Shown piece by piece: positions 46,801 to 57,600 of a DNA stretch of 64,000 bases. The stretch's first letter is position 1. Each line of letters opens with the position of its first letter. The position numbers were made by a program, and so were the translations under genes. The notes beneath the pieces are model-generated. The model was not told the origin of the DNA, did no database searches, and saw only the letters and a list, made by a program, of their open reading frames with translations. The stretch is from NCBI GenBank assembly GCA_014526335.1, contig JACTAT010000001.1:1454111-1518110 (forward strand), in the 5' to 3' direction. This DNA comes from Chrysaora quinquecirrha (lineage: Eukaryota; Cnidaria; Scyphozoa; Semaeostomeae; Pelagiidae).

Positions 46801-49800
46801 GGCCGACAACCAGAGAGCCCAACGGGGGTCTTTTATGCTCCTTTACAATAGTAATGGTTAATGCAAAACATTTTTCTCACTGACTTTTGCTGTAGTAGAC
46901 GTTGCTCATACTAATAATATTTCTCTTTGCAGACCGAAAATTCAAATTCCAGTGCCTCGCATAGAAGCGCCCACGAATGTTTCGCAGAATTCATCAGTTC
47001 GACCAGCAAAGTCAAAAGCAGATCCAAGATCGTAAGTTGAATTCATTAAGCCAGGCTTATGTCAACCTAAGATACGGTAGAACTGAAGCTATGGCTAAGC
47101 TAGAAGACTTGTCGCGAGCAGCATTGTATTCGACGTGTTTCTCAGGGTAGCTAAACATGCGAGTGACAGGCAAAACATGTCCCCCTAGCCATTTGCTTAT
47201 TTTTGGTTTCTTTCTCGCTGAATGTGTATTCTCCCTTTCAAGCCGAGGTCAAAACAAACATTTTGGCGTTTGAGCGTTTGAATTTGTGTTTTTTTAATTT
47301 TAACAATGCTATTAGTATTCTTAAATCTACAATATAATTGAGAGAATATTTTGTACCAGAATGACCTAGGCGTTGAATAAAAGAATGTAATCAACTAAAA
47401 CATCCCAAGTCATCAACTAAAAACGTTCCATTTTATGTCTGAATGGTTGCAGCACTGTTGACCAGCAGAATGTCTCCAATCTCTCAAATTGGAACAAGAT
47501 TTTAGATTTTAACTGCCTCTTTCTCCGGTTCTAGGAAAAGCAGGCTAAAAGAAGAAAAACCATCGAACGAGGAAACAGCGAATGCTTCAAAAGAAAACTC
47601 GCCACCATTAGAAAGAAGCATGAATAAAAAGCGAAGTTCACTAGCATGGAAGCCACCTGATGATCCTATATTTGCGTCATATGTCGTGGATTGCAAAGAA
47701 AAATTCTCTGATCTTCTAACAACGAGAGAGCAAATCGATGCTTTGGCTAAGTAAGTACCAACATAGCGTAATTCTTTCCATTCTACACTCATTTTTTATA
47801 AGAAACTAGTTTCTTAACTTAAAATCGAAATTTTGGAAATTTCCTGAAATAAGTGTTTAATGTGAAGTATCGTGTTCTTAGCAGTTTAAAAATGGACATT
47901 TTTCTGAATTGACTCAAAGTATGATAGCTTTTGGGGATTATTTTTACGCAAATATTACACAATGCACACCAGAAAATAGAATGCTTAATTTATAAGCGGG
48001 GGTAGTTTTTTAGTTTTTTTATTACTTCTTAGCCCATATAGAACAGTTTCTCGATTTTTTAGAAAAAGGCATATATAGTTTCTTATAGTTGGTTTCTTAT
48101 AAAAAATTTGTTTTTACCCTTATATACCATGCAATTGTTGTTCAGAAATAGGCTTTAAATGTCGGATATATGCACGACAACAATTTCCAAGCACGTGCGT
48201 ATTGGATCAGATCCTTCAACAAGAAAAACGGGTAAAGAAATCCGTGCACAAGCTACACTCCAATAGGTCCTCTTCATGGGTCCTGGTCCTGGGTCCTCCT
48301 TATGGCTCCTGGGTCATCGAATTCTGGTCTGTCCTTCCGAAGAAGATTTATTTTTGTGGTAATGTTCCTGTTGGTGCTTGGTCAACTGATCAAACATTGT
48401 CAAACATTTGACATTTGCTCTTCAAGCAAATTTTCACATTTGACCACACAGAAAACACTGCTTGCGAACCATTTTCGCTTGGTTCCATGCGAGAAAAATG
48501 TTGCTTGTGTTTCCTTTTCAAGCAATAAATGTTAATGTGGCCAGACTGTAAACATAATCTTTAAAGTGAACCTCAAATGTTTGACCAAACATTCTCAAAC
48601 ATTTTATATCTTTTTGTCAGAGCCTTCAACCACAACTCCAGAGGTCGTGATAACACTGTTCAGGGGAGGTACCTGTTTCATATTAGGAAGTTATCATCTT
48701 TGAGTTGTACAAAACTTCAAAATTGCGATGAATAGCGGAATCATTTTCGGGCATACTTAACATCTACTTGATAACCCTATTTGTGCGGAAAATTACAGCG
48801 AGGATTGTTTCAGAATCATTGGCAAAGCAAGATCTTTGTTTCACTTAGGGGTTTTGGAATCTGTCTACATCAAAACCAAAAAGCCGGTTCTGTGTAGACA
48901 GAAAGAGTTCGTTTTCTCACTTGGACTCTTCAAATAATTCTATTGGTCTTCCCGCTGTATCCGACCAGCTGATTGGTGTTTGAAACACAATGCCAATTCA
49001 GCTTTTCGTTCTTTCTGATTGGTGCATTTCGAGCCGCATCTGGGTATAAATTCCGCCTTAGTCTATTGTTTCGGTCTGTTCCTGACGTTCATACTCTGAG
49101 GAGTGTCAGACGAAAAAAGCTTTTAAGTATGCCCGAAAATGATTCCGCTATTCATCGCAATTTTGAAGTTGTCATCGTAAAGGCCAAACCATTCGGTTAG
49201 TGGAAGTCATCATTGCCGCACACCTCCGCATTGCCGCACAAGTCATCATTTTTCATGTTTGCCTTCCTTGAAACATTAAGTGCCATTCTCAGAAGGCGTG
49301 TGTAACATCTGTGTATCTGCTTTTTCAAAAACTTTGTTAATGTCCAGGTCTCACTTATACACGCTTTTTTTTATAAGGAACCACTTTATAAGGAACCTAC
49401 ATGTAGAAGGCCCGAAAATTGAAGGAACTTATACTACTAAAGAGAAAATCATTAAGGAACTTTTGAATGTTGAATACTTTTATCACTGCAAATAATCAAG
49501 AATTAGAAAGCCAGTTCCATTCATTTGCAGTCGAAAATCACATAAATTGTACGTTAAGCATGTATCCAATGTTTCTTTGAGTAGTCTCGAGCTTTGCTCA
49601 CATGCAAATGTCTCTCTTTTATTGTTAAGACCACTGAATGTGCAGTTAAAATTAAGGAACTATTAAGGAACTTTTGGAACTACAATTGCCTCAAAAGAGG
49701 CCCAAAAATAAGGAACTTCAAGAACTAGGCCTTGAGGTAGGTTCCTTATAAAAAAAAAGCGTGTATAAGCCAATAAAATTCTTTGATAAACCCCTTGTTA

Positions 49801-52254
49801 CTTCAAAATGTAAAGCTTTTTAGCTGATTATGCTCCATAAGTCATCATTACCCATTATAGATCTAAACCCAGATTAATCTTTTTTCAGATTCGTTAGTGA
49901 AAAGATGGGCGGTACAGTTGCAAAGGACGATCTCGCATCATTCAGCTTTGAATTACCAATCAGTCAACTACGACATGATCTCAACACCAATGTAGTACCT
50001 ATTGGACAAATATCTACTGGAATTTTCTATCACAGAGCACTACTATTCAAGGTATGCTTCAGTTGTTCAGATATCTAGCTAACATATCTCTTTGATTAGT
50101 CTTTCTGTAGGTGGCTTGTAGGAGTCAGCTGGATTAGGCTACTATGCCACATCACCTTCATTTCCCATCTTCAGCTTAGCTGTTCGTTTCTGAGATCATT
50201 AACTAATGTATCTTTTGAGAACATTAGAGATTGCTACAATGTTATTCGAACGACAGGATGTGGGTTCGAGTCTCATCGAGCTTATTTCCTAAAAGGGTTG
50301 GTCCTGGCAAAAGGATCAAACATTTTTGTCAAACATTTGAAATTTGCTTATCGAGCAATTTCCGAACTTATACGCCACGTTATAAACCATTGCTCGCCAG
50401 GCAAGAATAAGCAAAGCGACGTATTTGAAAAAGTTTGGCAAGTTGTACTAGCAATGTTTGGCGACAAGGCTAAACGATGAATCATTGAGCGTTATAGACA
50501 AATGTCAAATGTTTGACAAGCAATGTTTGATCGTTTAGGCAGATCTTTACAGTCAGCTCAGTGGTCTGTCCTTTGGATATAACTGAGCAAACAGAGTATT
50601 CGTTCCAAAATATAAATGTGTTACCACAAGAATAGGAGTATAGCTAGAGGGAGGATAAACTACAGATGCACATTAGCTGTGCAGCATCTCGAAACAATGA
50701 TTGTACTGTTGAAGGTGAAGGTGAAATGGTGTATTGAGGGCCAGTTGCTAGGATCTCATTTGTAGGTTACCTTATCGAGACCTTGACCCTGGCTGTGACG
50801 CTACCGTTGCTGGGGCTGGAACCCTGACACCACGAGCCAGCTGGGTTAGGCCATGACACGGCATCACCTTCTTGAACTAACAAAGAAATATCACTGCTTG
50901 CTTGTTTCTTTGCTTTGCTCGTCGAAAAAACCTTTTTCGTTTGCCTTCCGTTGATGTGGAATATTTACTTGACTCACCTGTTTTCTATTATAGGCGCTGT
51001 CAGATCGTATCGGTCTATCTTGTTCCTTGATTCGTGGTGACTACGGAAGAGCCTGGAATGAAGTCAGATTATTCGATAAAGAAGAGGTTCGTTGATCTTT
51101 GTTGATTAAGCACTGGCCAAACGATCAAACATTGTCGGTCAAACATTTGAGATTTGCTTTACTGTACGTAGAATGTTTGACCGTTGGGCCATTTCGCTCA
51201 ACATTGTTTGACAAGTAGAAATTGCTTGCCAATGTTTTTGAAAACTTCAAAACATTTTCTGCTTGGCGTAATCAAAAATGCTTGATAAGCAATGTTTTGT
51301 GATGTGATGTGGCTAAACGATGAAACATTGTTAACCAAACATTTAAATTTGCTTTACATACAATGTTTGACTGTTGGGCCATGTCGTAAAACATTGCTTG
51401 ACAAGCAGAACTTGCTCAGCAAAGTTTTTGAAAAACTTCAAAAACATGCTCGCCTTGCGTAATGGAAAAAATGTTTGATAAGAAAGGTTTTGTTATGTGA
51501 CCAAACGATCAAACATTTGTTGGTCAAGCTGGTCAATCAAATTTCAATTGTTTGACCAACAATGTTTGATCTTTTGGCCAGGTCCTTTTACTGTAGCCTG
51601 CTATGACTGCCCCTCCCCCCACACTTAAGAAACTCCAAGTTTTTCAGTTGGTCAACCGCAGGCATTCCCTTAAGCCTCTGAAGGGTGAAGATGGTTGCAC
51701 TCAAAAATCCTAGCTTTAGTTCCTGGTCTGGAAACAGTAATTATTTAGTTACGTTTATTATACTGTGTAGTTTAAACTACTCTACATAATGCATGATACA
51801 TAAAGTATGATACTCTACAAAGTTTGTTCCCAGGGGTAGGGTACGTTAAATCTCCAACCTCGTTTCTATCGGTACATAATACGGTTATTCAGTTAATATG
51901 TCAAAAATGGGGTTGCCACAAAATTGGGATGCATAAGCCTGCTATCACTGTCCCAGGGGGTACTTTCAATACGGGGGGTCCATGCCAATATTTGGCGTCC
52001 GAAATCTTTCGCTAAATCAATATTTGGGGTCTGTGAATTAAGGTTTGGAGTTGTTGTTTTTCAGTTATGTTGTAAATCTATTATACTCTCAAAAATAGAT
52101 ATTTTTGCTTTATTAGTCTTACTCATATAGTCTTTCCTTGCAGACAAGCGGACCAAGGTTACCACCAAAGACATACGTTGTTGATTTGATGCATAGTCCT
52201 GGTGAATGTTATCTCGCTGGAACCCCAGAAGCAGTTGCTTATCAAAGAATATAA
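34850..52254 (+). CDS. ARMC3: Armadillo repeat-containing protein 3 with C-terminal EDR1/CTR1/ARMC3 peptidase-like domain
   Basis: Exons: 34850-34897, (35031-35072, weak), 38404-38476, 38785-38874, 39673-39740, 40455-40526, 40980-41060, 41587-41617, 41718-41785, 42613-42697, 43468-43576, 44012-44121, 44437-44503, 44616-44688, 45464-45600, 45932-46100, 46575-46678, 46933-47031, 47535-47750, 49889-50051, 50994-51086, 52144-52254. They join in phase to 702 residues; human ARMC3 has 872. The start MGKKKGKEPEPPPKDE is nearly identical to the family N-terminus. Residues about 31-390 are armadillo repeats ('LQDYQSRAAFHELNG', 'PENRKLFHEQE'-like 'SENRKLFHEQETEKTL', 'ETATLALANLSSGN'). Then come a conserved 'NIITDGFYDTGR', a charged linker (about 475-545), and the peptidase-like region (about 560-702) with 'TGIFYHRALLFKALSDRIG', 'SCSLIRGDYGRAWNEV' and 'YVVDLMHSPG'. 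About 140-150 residues of the first armadillo repeats were not found. Known as a ciliary/flagellar protein in animals; function here is by homology. Confidence 0.93.
35080..37900. other. Unusual exon-free block in the first long ARMC3 intron
   Basis: About 2.8 kb in which I recognise none of the repeat families that crowd the rest of the window and no armadillo-type exon on either strand, although the missing ARMC3 exons belong here. It has short direct repeats ('attcattagaact' and 'ttcattagga' near 35250-35340) and no long open frame of known type. Confidence 0.5.
38217..38285. repeat. Family M repeat, copy 1
   Basis: 'gagaggattcccttactc', 'taccactttccagaaaatta' and 'tcgcgccgacccagacctc' are shared with 45813-45890. 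Both copies lie in ARMC3 introns; boundaries are uncertain. Confidence 0.6.
39888..39962. mobile_element. Family A MITE fragment
   Basis: 'aagcaatgtttgatggtgcc', 'aaacgttcaaacattgcgct' and 'tgacaagtaaaggtcgaatg' correspond to the central part of family A. Confidence 0.5.
41090..41455. mobile_element. Inverted pair of tRNA-like SINE heads followed by family A sequence
   Basis: 41090-41150 read in reverse gives 'agcgcagtagaatcgtcatt', 'ggctctctgaccatggaatc' and B box GGGTTCAAATCC. 41210-41258 gives the same motifs forward (GGCTCTCTCGTTATGC, GGGTTCAAATCC). From 41266 the sequence is family A ('acattttctgctcgtcacaa', 'atgtttgacgagcaatgttt'). Confidence 0.55.
42207..42462. mobile_element. Family B2 MITE
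   Basis: Begins 'cttataagaaaaaccttga' and ends 'gaagccaaatcgtcttataa'. The order of shared words matches 34313-34590, including 'gggtagggggtgaaaa'. In ARMC3 intron. Confidence 0.6.
42785..43445. mobile_element. Family E repeat followed by tandem family A copies
   Basis: Family E runs 42785-43115. Family A begins at 43121 with 'ggccctggccaaataatcaa', completes at about 43308 ('atgtttgatcgtttggccag'), and continues with a second right half to 43445. The last copy ends 22 bp before ARMC3 exon 43468-43576. Confidence 0.75.
44690..45420. repeat. (AGTAAT)n microsatellite
   Basis: Hexamer/trimer array with purest run 44755-44830, drifting to AGTAGT, GGTAAT and ATAGTA variants. It starts immediately after the splice donor of ARMC3 exon 44616-44688. 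The long open frame through it is an artefact apart from that exon. Confidence 0.95.
45813..45890. repeat. Family M repeat, copy 2
   Basis: See 38217-38285: shared 'gagaggattcccttactc' and 'taccattttccagaaaaatg', then 'tcgcgcccgactcagatctc'. Confidence 0.6.
46175..46520. repeat. Degenerate (AAGTC)n satellite
   Basis: Pentamer AAGTC with AAGCC variants; purest at 46279-46335. It is the reverse complement of the GACTT register of the HADHA satellite at 21552-22428. In ARMC3 intron. Confidence 0.9.
48375..48625. mobile_element. Family A MITE
   Basis: Starts 'tggtcaactgatcaaacatt', passes through 'aacactgcttgcgaacc' and ends with 'ctcaaatgtttgaccaaac' and a decayed right tip. In the ARMC3 intron before exon 49889-50051. 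Confidence 0.65.
48704..49172. mobile_element. Family X element, intact copy
   Basis: About 470 bp with roughly 50-bp terminal inverted repeats. The left end reads 'acaaaacttcaaaattgcga', 'tgaatagcggaatcattttc'; the right end is its reverse complement. The interior has three ATTGGT/CCAAT-type words and a GGTATAAATT box, followed by 'ctctgaggagtgtcagacg'. Other copies are at 10311-11880 (nested), 55140-55395 (right part) and about 62815-62880 (reverse, part). Confidence 0.8.
49360..49763. mobile_element. Family B MITE
   Basis: TA on both sides. Tips are CACGCTTTTTTTTATAAGGA and the inverted CTTATAAAAAAAAAGCGTG. Highly similar along its length to 59099-59496 ('caagaattagaaagcc', 'aggccttga'). 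Confidence 0.9.
50295..50545. mobile_element. Family A MITE
   Basis: Starts 'ggtcctggcaaaaggatcaa' and ends 'caatgtttgatcgtttaggc', with the middle containing 'agcaatttccgaacttatac'. In ARMC3 intron. Confidence 0.65.
50712..50875 (-). mobile_element. SINE-2, copy 3 (reverse)
   Basis: Begins 'gaaggtgaaggtgaaatggt', the reverse of the family's CACCTT tail, and ends with 'cacgagccagctgggttagg', the reverse of the tRNA-like head. A further fragment of the head lies at about 50125-50165. Confidence 0.65.
51103..51590. mobile_element. Family A MITE with internal duplication
   Basis: The best copy for the ends: left 'ggccaaacgatcaaacattg', right 'caatgtttgatcttttggcc', with inversion continuing for about 45 bp. 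The interior unit ('agaatgtttgaccgttgggc' to 'aagcaatgttttgtgatgtg') is present twice in tandem. In the last ARMC3 intron. Confidence 0.8.
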
Positions 52255-52931
52255 AAACTCTGTTTGACAGATTGATAATGCTTCGTTTTTCCAGATGTAA
52301 ATAATGTTATAAGCGATAGAGAGGCTACAAGGGGAGATACTTTTTTAAGATATACATAGAGTTTACTTTTTGTACATTATGCTAATTTTGATGAATGAAT
52401 GTTAACATAGCGAATACATGGTCTTTCCTGAGTTATACAAAGCCTCAAAATTGCGATGACAAAACTGAAGCGTCTTTCAGCCTGGTGTTATGCGCATCAT
52501 TGCCGCTGATAGAGGATGCACGATTGGGTACCTTCATTCCGCCATCTCACACCTGTTATTTTGTATATCCCGGATCCATATTCTGGTCCCGCTCTCCTCC
52601 TATCCCGTATCCCGCCAACCAGGAAGCGTAACCCCGTATCGCGCCTGTCAAAAACAGTCGCTCTCGCCATTCCGCCAAACCTATTGTGCACCCTCCTGAT
52701 AAGCGAATATATGAAAATTCTTCGAGTTTAGCTACACGATTTTTACCCGTTCTTGCCCGAAATGTCCTGTTCTGAGAAATCATGAGGTGGCTATACGCTA
52801 CGACAAAAATGTTGCGACAGAAGCTCTTCCCAACGAACGGGTCCCAGAAAATTTTCAGACCAACGCGAGAAAGCAATGCAAATTCGTTGCTCTATACGAT
52901 GCGACTTTACTGCACCGCTTTACGATGCGAC

Positions 52932-53060
52932 CGAGGGGCAATTCACTCCTTGAAAGTCTGGTACACCTTTGCTGGAAGTCCTATTGTTTTCTCGAAAGTC
53001 AAAGTCCTTTTGTCTTAATGGAAGTCTCGTACGCCTTTTTTCAGAGTGAAATGCCCCTCG
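52932..53060. mobile_element. Family F hAT-like MITE, 8-bp target duplication
   Basis: Flanked by perfect GATGCGAC (52924-52931 and 53061-53068). Tips are CGAGGGGCAATTCACTCC and the inverted AGTGAAATGCCCCTCG. Opposite orientation to the copy at 8029-8158. Confidence 0.8.
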
Positions 53061-53518
53061 GATGCGACTTTACTGGCGATAAGTAAATGCCAAAACATGC
53101 CGCGAAAAGTTCAATTAACATTCTGCGACCTGGTTGGAAAATGCCCTTTCAGGTACATACATATCCCTTTCAGGCCGGGAAGGGCCATATGGCCCAAGCA
53201 TGTTTCTAAGTGTATAAAATCATCCAATCAAAAGATATCCCTGAATCCCTGTAATGGCAGGTTGCTCAGAGCCTACTGCGCAATTATCCATGTTTTCATG
53301 AGCCTGACATAAAGTACTTGAGCACGAGGAAGAATTTTCGAAGTAGTGGTTCGACGTTGCTGTGGTGGTCACATCCGAGAGCTCATTTCAGGTATGAAAC
53401 TTCATTTTATACAGAATAAAAAATACTGTGACCCTTATCAAGCTTTCTAGTTTGTATTTATAGCTTATTTTCATAGTTTCCTCACACCTGAGACTTTAAA
53501 ATTACTTTTAAGTATGCT

Positions 53519-54483
53519 GGGCCATATGGCCCTTCCAGGCATTCAAGGAAAGCTTTTGTGACGCTTAGGCCCGCCTAGGCCCATTGTTTTTGTAAAGCCA
53601 AATCAGCTGATTGCAGCCGAAAATTGATAAATAACATCTAATAATTTATTCTTTTTAATATAAAATTGCTCAATTCGTACTAAATTATTGTTTATTTTTA
53701 TTTATACAGATAACAAATGAAATAAAGAAGTAAAAATTGAGAAAAAGCAGGATTTCAAAATTGCAAGTTCCAAAGTATCTTGTTTCCCTAACACATCTTA
53801 TGGTGCTGTAATTGGTGGTGTTATCTCAAAGTTTATATTCTTCTTTGGAGATGTTCAAAGATCTTCATTGCCTATCTTCATAGTTTTGTGATTGTCACAT
53901 CAGAAATTAAATGGAAAGATTTTGGTATATTATGTGTTGCCCCTTGCAATAAAAACATTCCAAGGCATGTGATGTTGAGGTTTGAAGCACAAAAATGAAT
54001 TTCAAAAGTAAGGAAAAGATGAAAATAGACAATATGGATGCTTTTAAGGGAAAAGGTTCACATTTTATGTAGCAAGTGTGATGTTTGCCTTCAAAGAAAT
54101 TGCTATTTATCAACTTTGCGACAAAGAAAGACAACTTGGACTTGAGGAAAGATTACTATGGCAGAAGATAAAGCCTTTACTGCTATTTTAGATGGACATA
54201 AATATTGCTCTGTTTTGTCTTCTTTTTATTTGAAATTCAGAAAACAAAAACATAGAAAACAATTGACTTTTCTTCGCACAAACTGAATAAAAGAAAATTT
54301 TTTAAAGGCCCTCAAGTGTCAAAACAGTCAATAACTAGCTTATTATTCTTTAAATAGTAAAATTTTCAAGTTATATTCTCATCCTCTTGCTAAAAAGTTA
54401 ATTAGAAATGAAAGAAAAAGGAGTTAGCAAGTTTTCAAACTTTCCAAATCATACCTCTAATGCCTGGAAGGGCCATTTGGCCC
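53519..54483. mobile_element. Non-autonomous element with palindromic tips
   Basis: The left end GGGCCATATGGCCCTTCCAG and the right end CTGGAAGGGCCATTTGGCCC are inverted copies, and each is itself nearly palindromic (GGGCCATATGGCCC). An isolated tip of the same kind lies at 53165-53187. The interior is AT-rich without a recognised frame. No clear target duplication. Confidence 0.6.
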
Positions 54484-54665
54484 TAAAATTATGTAGGAAA
54501 CCCCCAATTTCCCCCAAATTTACCCCAAATTCAAAAATATCAATTATTTCTGAAATCTCCACCTAAAATTATGTAGGAAACCATAAAGAATGATTTTTTA
54601 TCTCAATTGGATCATAATTCAGGCCTGAAAGGGGAATGTTTTGAATCCATGTGTAGGAAGAAAAG

Positions 54666-57600
54666 ATGGCGGACGAAAAACCTGCCGAAGAGGAGGAAGA
54701 TCAGGAATCAAGTGATGAAGAACCAGGTAAATTATTGTCTAAAATCTTCAGAGAATTAGTTATTCGATGAAGCTGTTGCATTTTTCCTGAATTAGCTGCA
54801 AAGTGGTGAAATTACCAAATAAAAACCATGTTTTAGAAAGCCCGCCAAAAATATGTCTACCTGGCTTCCTGGCAACCGACAGCTGGAAGGCCTATAAAAA
54901 GGCCTACAATGCCTACAATGCCTAACAACCTCTCATGGCATGAAGGCCCGTTGCCCCCCTGCAAGAATCACGAAAATAGGTGTTATATTTGACCTAAATC
55001 TAAGGTTAAAATATTGTAGCTGTTGCATACAACTTATTATTTAAAAAAAAACCACACCCTTTTTGTTGACCACACCCATTTGCATTTCTGGATGCCCGTC
55101 ACCTAAAATTAAAATTAAATCAAAATTAAAATAAACGTTGTCTCACTTGGACTCTTCAAATAATTCTATTGGTCTTCCTGCTGTATCCGACCAGCTGATT
55201 GGTGTTTAAAACACAATGCCAATTCAGCTTTTCGTTCTTTCTGATTGGTGCATTCCGTGCTGCATCTGGGTATAAATTCCGCCTTAGTCTATTGTTTCGG
55301 CCTGTTTCTGATGTTCATACTCTGAGGAGTGTCAGATGAAAAAAAGCTTTTAAGTATGCCTGAAAATGATTCTGCTGTTCATCGCAATTCCAAAATTAAA
55401 AATAGAACAATAAAGATAGAACAATAGAAAGTTGCTCTTAGTGCACACATGAGATCTCATTAAAAACTGTCATACACACTCTGCAAACTGGGGAGTCTTG
55501 CAAACTAGGTGTTCTATACCGGTTTGTGGCCTTTTTTGCAAGATTTCAGGTGTGCAAGAAGAGCCCCTTTCTATTGTTTCATCCTATTGTCAGCCTATTG
55601 TTCTATTGAAAAACTCTGGTGTGCAATTGCCCAACTCTGCAGTCAAGTGTGCATTCCATGTAGCCTATGCTGGACATCTCCGTCATAGAGTCTGAAACTT
55701 TATCGGTGTACTGGCATGGATCTTTCAAAACACAATAGCCTAAACTATTATTTCAATTATAAAACAATAGGTCTATTGTTTCTTCTGGCGTAAAGTCCGA
55801 TTTGATTGGCTTATTCTCCGGCGTGGTGGTAACATGTAATGCACCCTGGTCTGCAGTGGGGGGTCTACTTGCTTAGTTGGAAAATTGAATCCTAAAAAAA
55901 TTTCAAATTTGTTTTCATGAAAATGAAGAGTTGGTTTGCAGCCAGACTGCTTTTTATGGTATCAAGTAGAACAAAGGAAACAATGGGACTATTGTTTTGC
56001 TATTGTTTTCAAAACAATGAGGAAGGCTGCACCTTTTGTGGAGGTTGCATGCAGTCGATATTTGCAGGGGGTCTTGACTTGTTGTATTTGGTACCTTGAC
56101 TTGACTAGATGCCAGATTACAAAGATAAATATGTCATGCAGTTAAAGATAGTAAACAATGGGGAAAAGGTGCAATCTACTGTACAATGCAACCAATGAAA
56201 GTTGTTGTTGGAAATCTGACAAAAGCTATTGTTGGAAATAATAAAAGAAAAAGGGGCTGGCAACCCAAAAAACTTTCCAGTCTGGACCTATGGTCTGTAC
56301 TGGATGTGCATTTTATTGTTTCTTTTAAAGGAAAAGGGACAAAAGACCTTTTGTTGAAAACAATAGAAGGGGGCTGGGCTGCCTTCCTAATGCCAGACAG
56401 TTCTGTAATACATAGTTTCTATTTTTTAGAGCCAGGTCTACTTGACAAACCTGTGATGATTTTCGACCAGAAAAGAGAAAGAAAGAAGGTGGAAAGATTA
56501 TCATTGTCATTGCAAGAAAAACCCAAGAAAGAAGGTCTTGATTATTCAAAGGTATGTCATCAATGGCATGATGTCACTAACTGAAGACATTAAACTGCCA
56601 CTGTGTTGTGTTGACAATTTTATACTTTTTTGCTTGTGACAAGATACAAGACTGATATTTGAAATAATTGAAATCTTTTTTACTGCCCTTATGCACACTG
56701 ACAGAGCCAACTGACAGGACTCCTCCAAGATGATTTTCTGAGAAGAAATTTTGTCATTAACAGGCTTCCCAATGATTTTCACCTTTTATTTCATTTTTCT
56801 TTCAGGGTAGAGGCTTGAAGCTTGGAGACATTGAAATTGGTAAGATTGTAAATTTACAACCCAGGTTTATTCAGCACATTTGATTCAGTCTGAATTTGTT
56901 TAAATCAGAGAGGATTTTTTTCTAAACTTTTAATTTTGAATTCTTTCCCAGTCAAATATGAGTTAGATCGAACCTTGTCAAATGAACTGAAGCCATTGCA
57001 TAAGTTGCTGTATGGAAGAGAAGGAAGGTAAGAAATTCGTAAAACGTTGAACCTTTATTTCTCATCGATCTTATCCCAAATGCCTTAAAAATACTGTGTT
57101 CCATGGGTCACAGGTCTGCAGGGCCCTTGAGAGAAAGCCAGGGTCCCTGGGTAATGTAATTGTACATAACCCTGACAGGCATTTTGGGGGGGGGGAATCA
57201 AAGCCTTTTACACCAATGGACCCCCCTTTTTGACTGTACTGCAAGTCTATGTTTTCAATATAATGTGTCACAGAAGAGGAGTTATTGTTTTTAATGTGCT
57301 AATTATTTGCCAATTTTTCAAAATTTCTACTTGTAAACTTTATTTATGTTTGCTTCTTGCGTTTTGTAGATAACAATGGTTAAGAAAAATATAAGAGCAT
57401 TTTGTGGATTTCCTTATGACTCTGTAAGTCTGAGAATTGAAACTTTTGTAATTTTTTATTCATGAAATTTTATTCATTGCTTTTCTGGATAATATGGATA
57501 GTATCCTTACTGTTGAAACAAGCAAGTAAGCAATCTGTCTCTAATGTGTCTGATTATTTTAGCCCTCCATTCAATTAGACCATTCTAGAAATGGTTAAGA

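Larger units (their letters stand above)
52255..54665. other. ARMC3 to DEK spacer filled with small elements
   Basis: Holds the ARMC3 3' UTR, a MITE at 52508-52702 (tips GAGGATGCACGATTGG and inverted CCTATTGTGCACCCTC), a family F element at 52932-53060, and a 965-bp palindromic-tipped element at 53519-54483. The overlapping open frames at 52395-53086 are in these repeats. No gene recognised. Confidence 0.6.

Noticed and set aside
52395..53312. Cluster of overlapping short open frames on both strands
   Set aside because: They coincide with MITE sequence (52508-52702, 52932-53060) and have no shared frame or domain.
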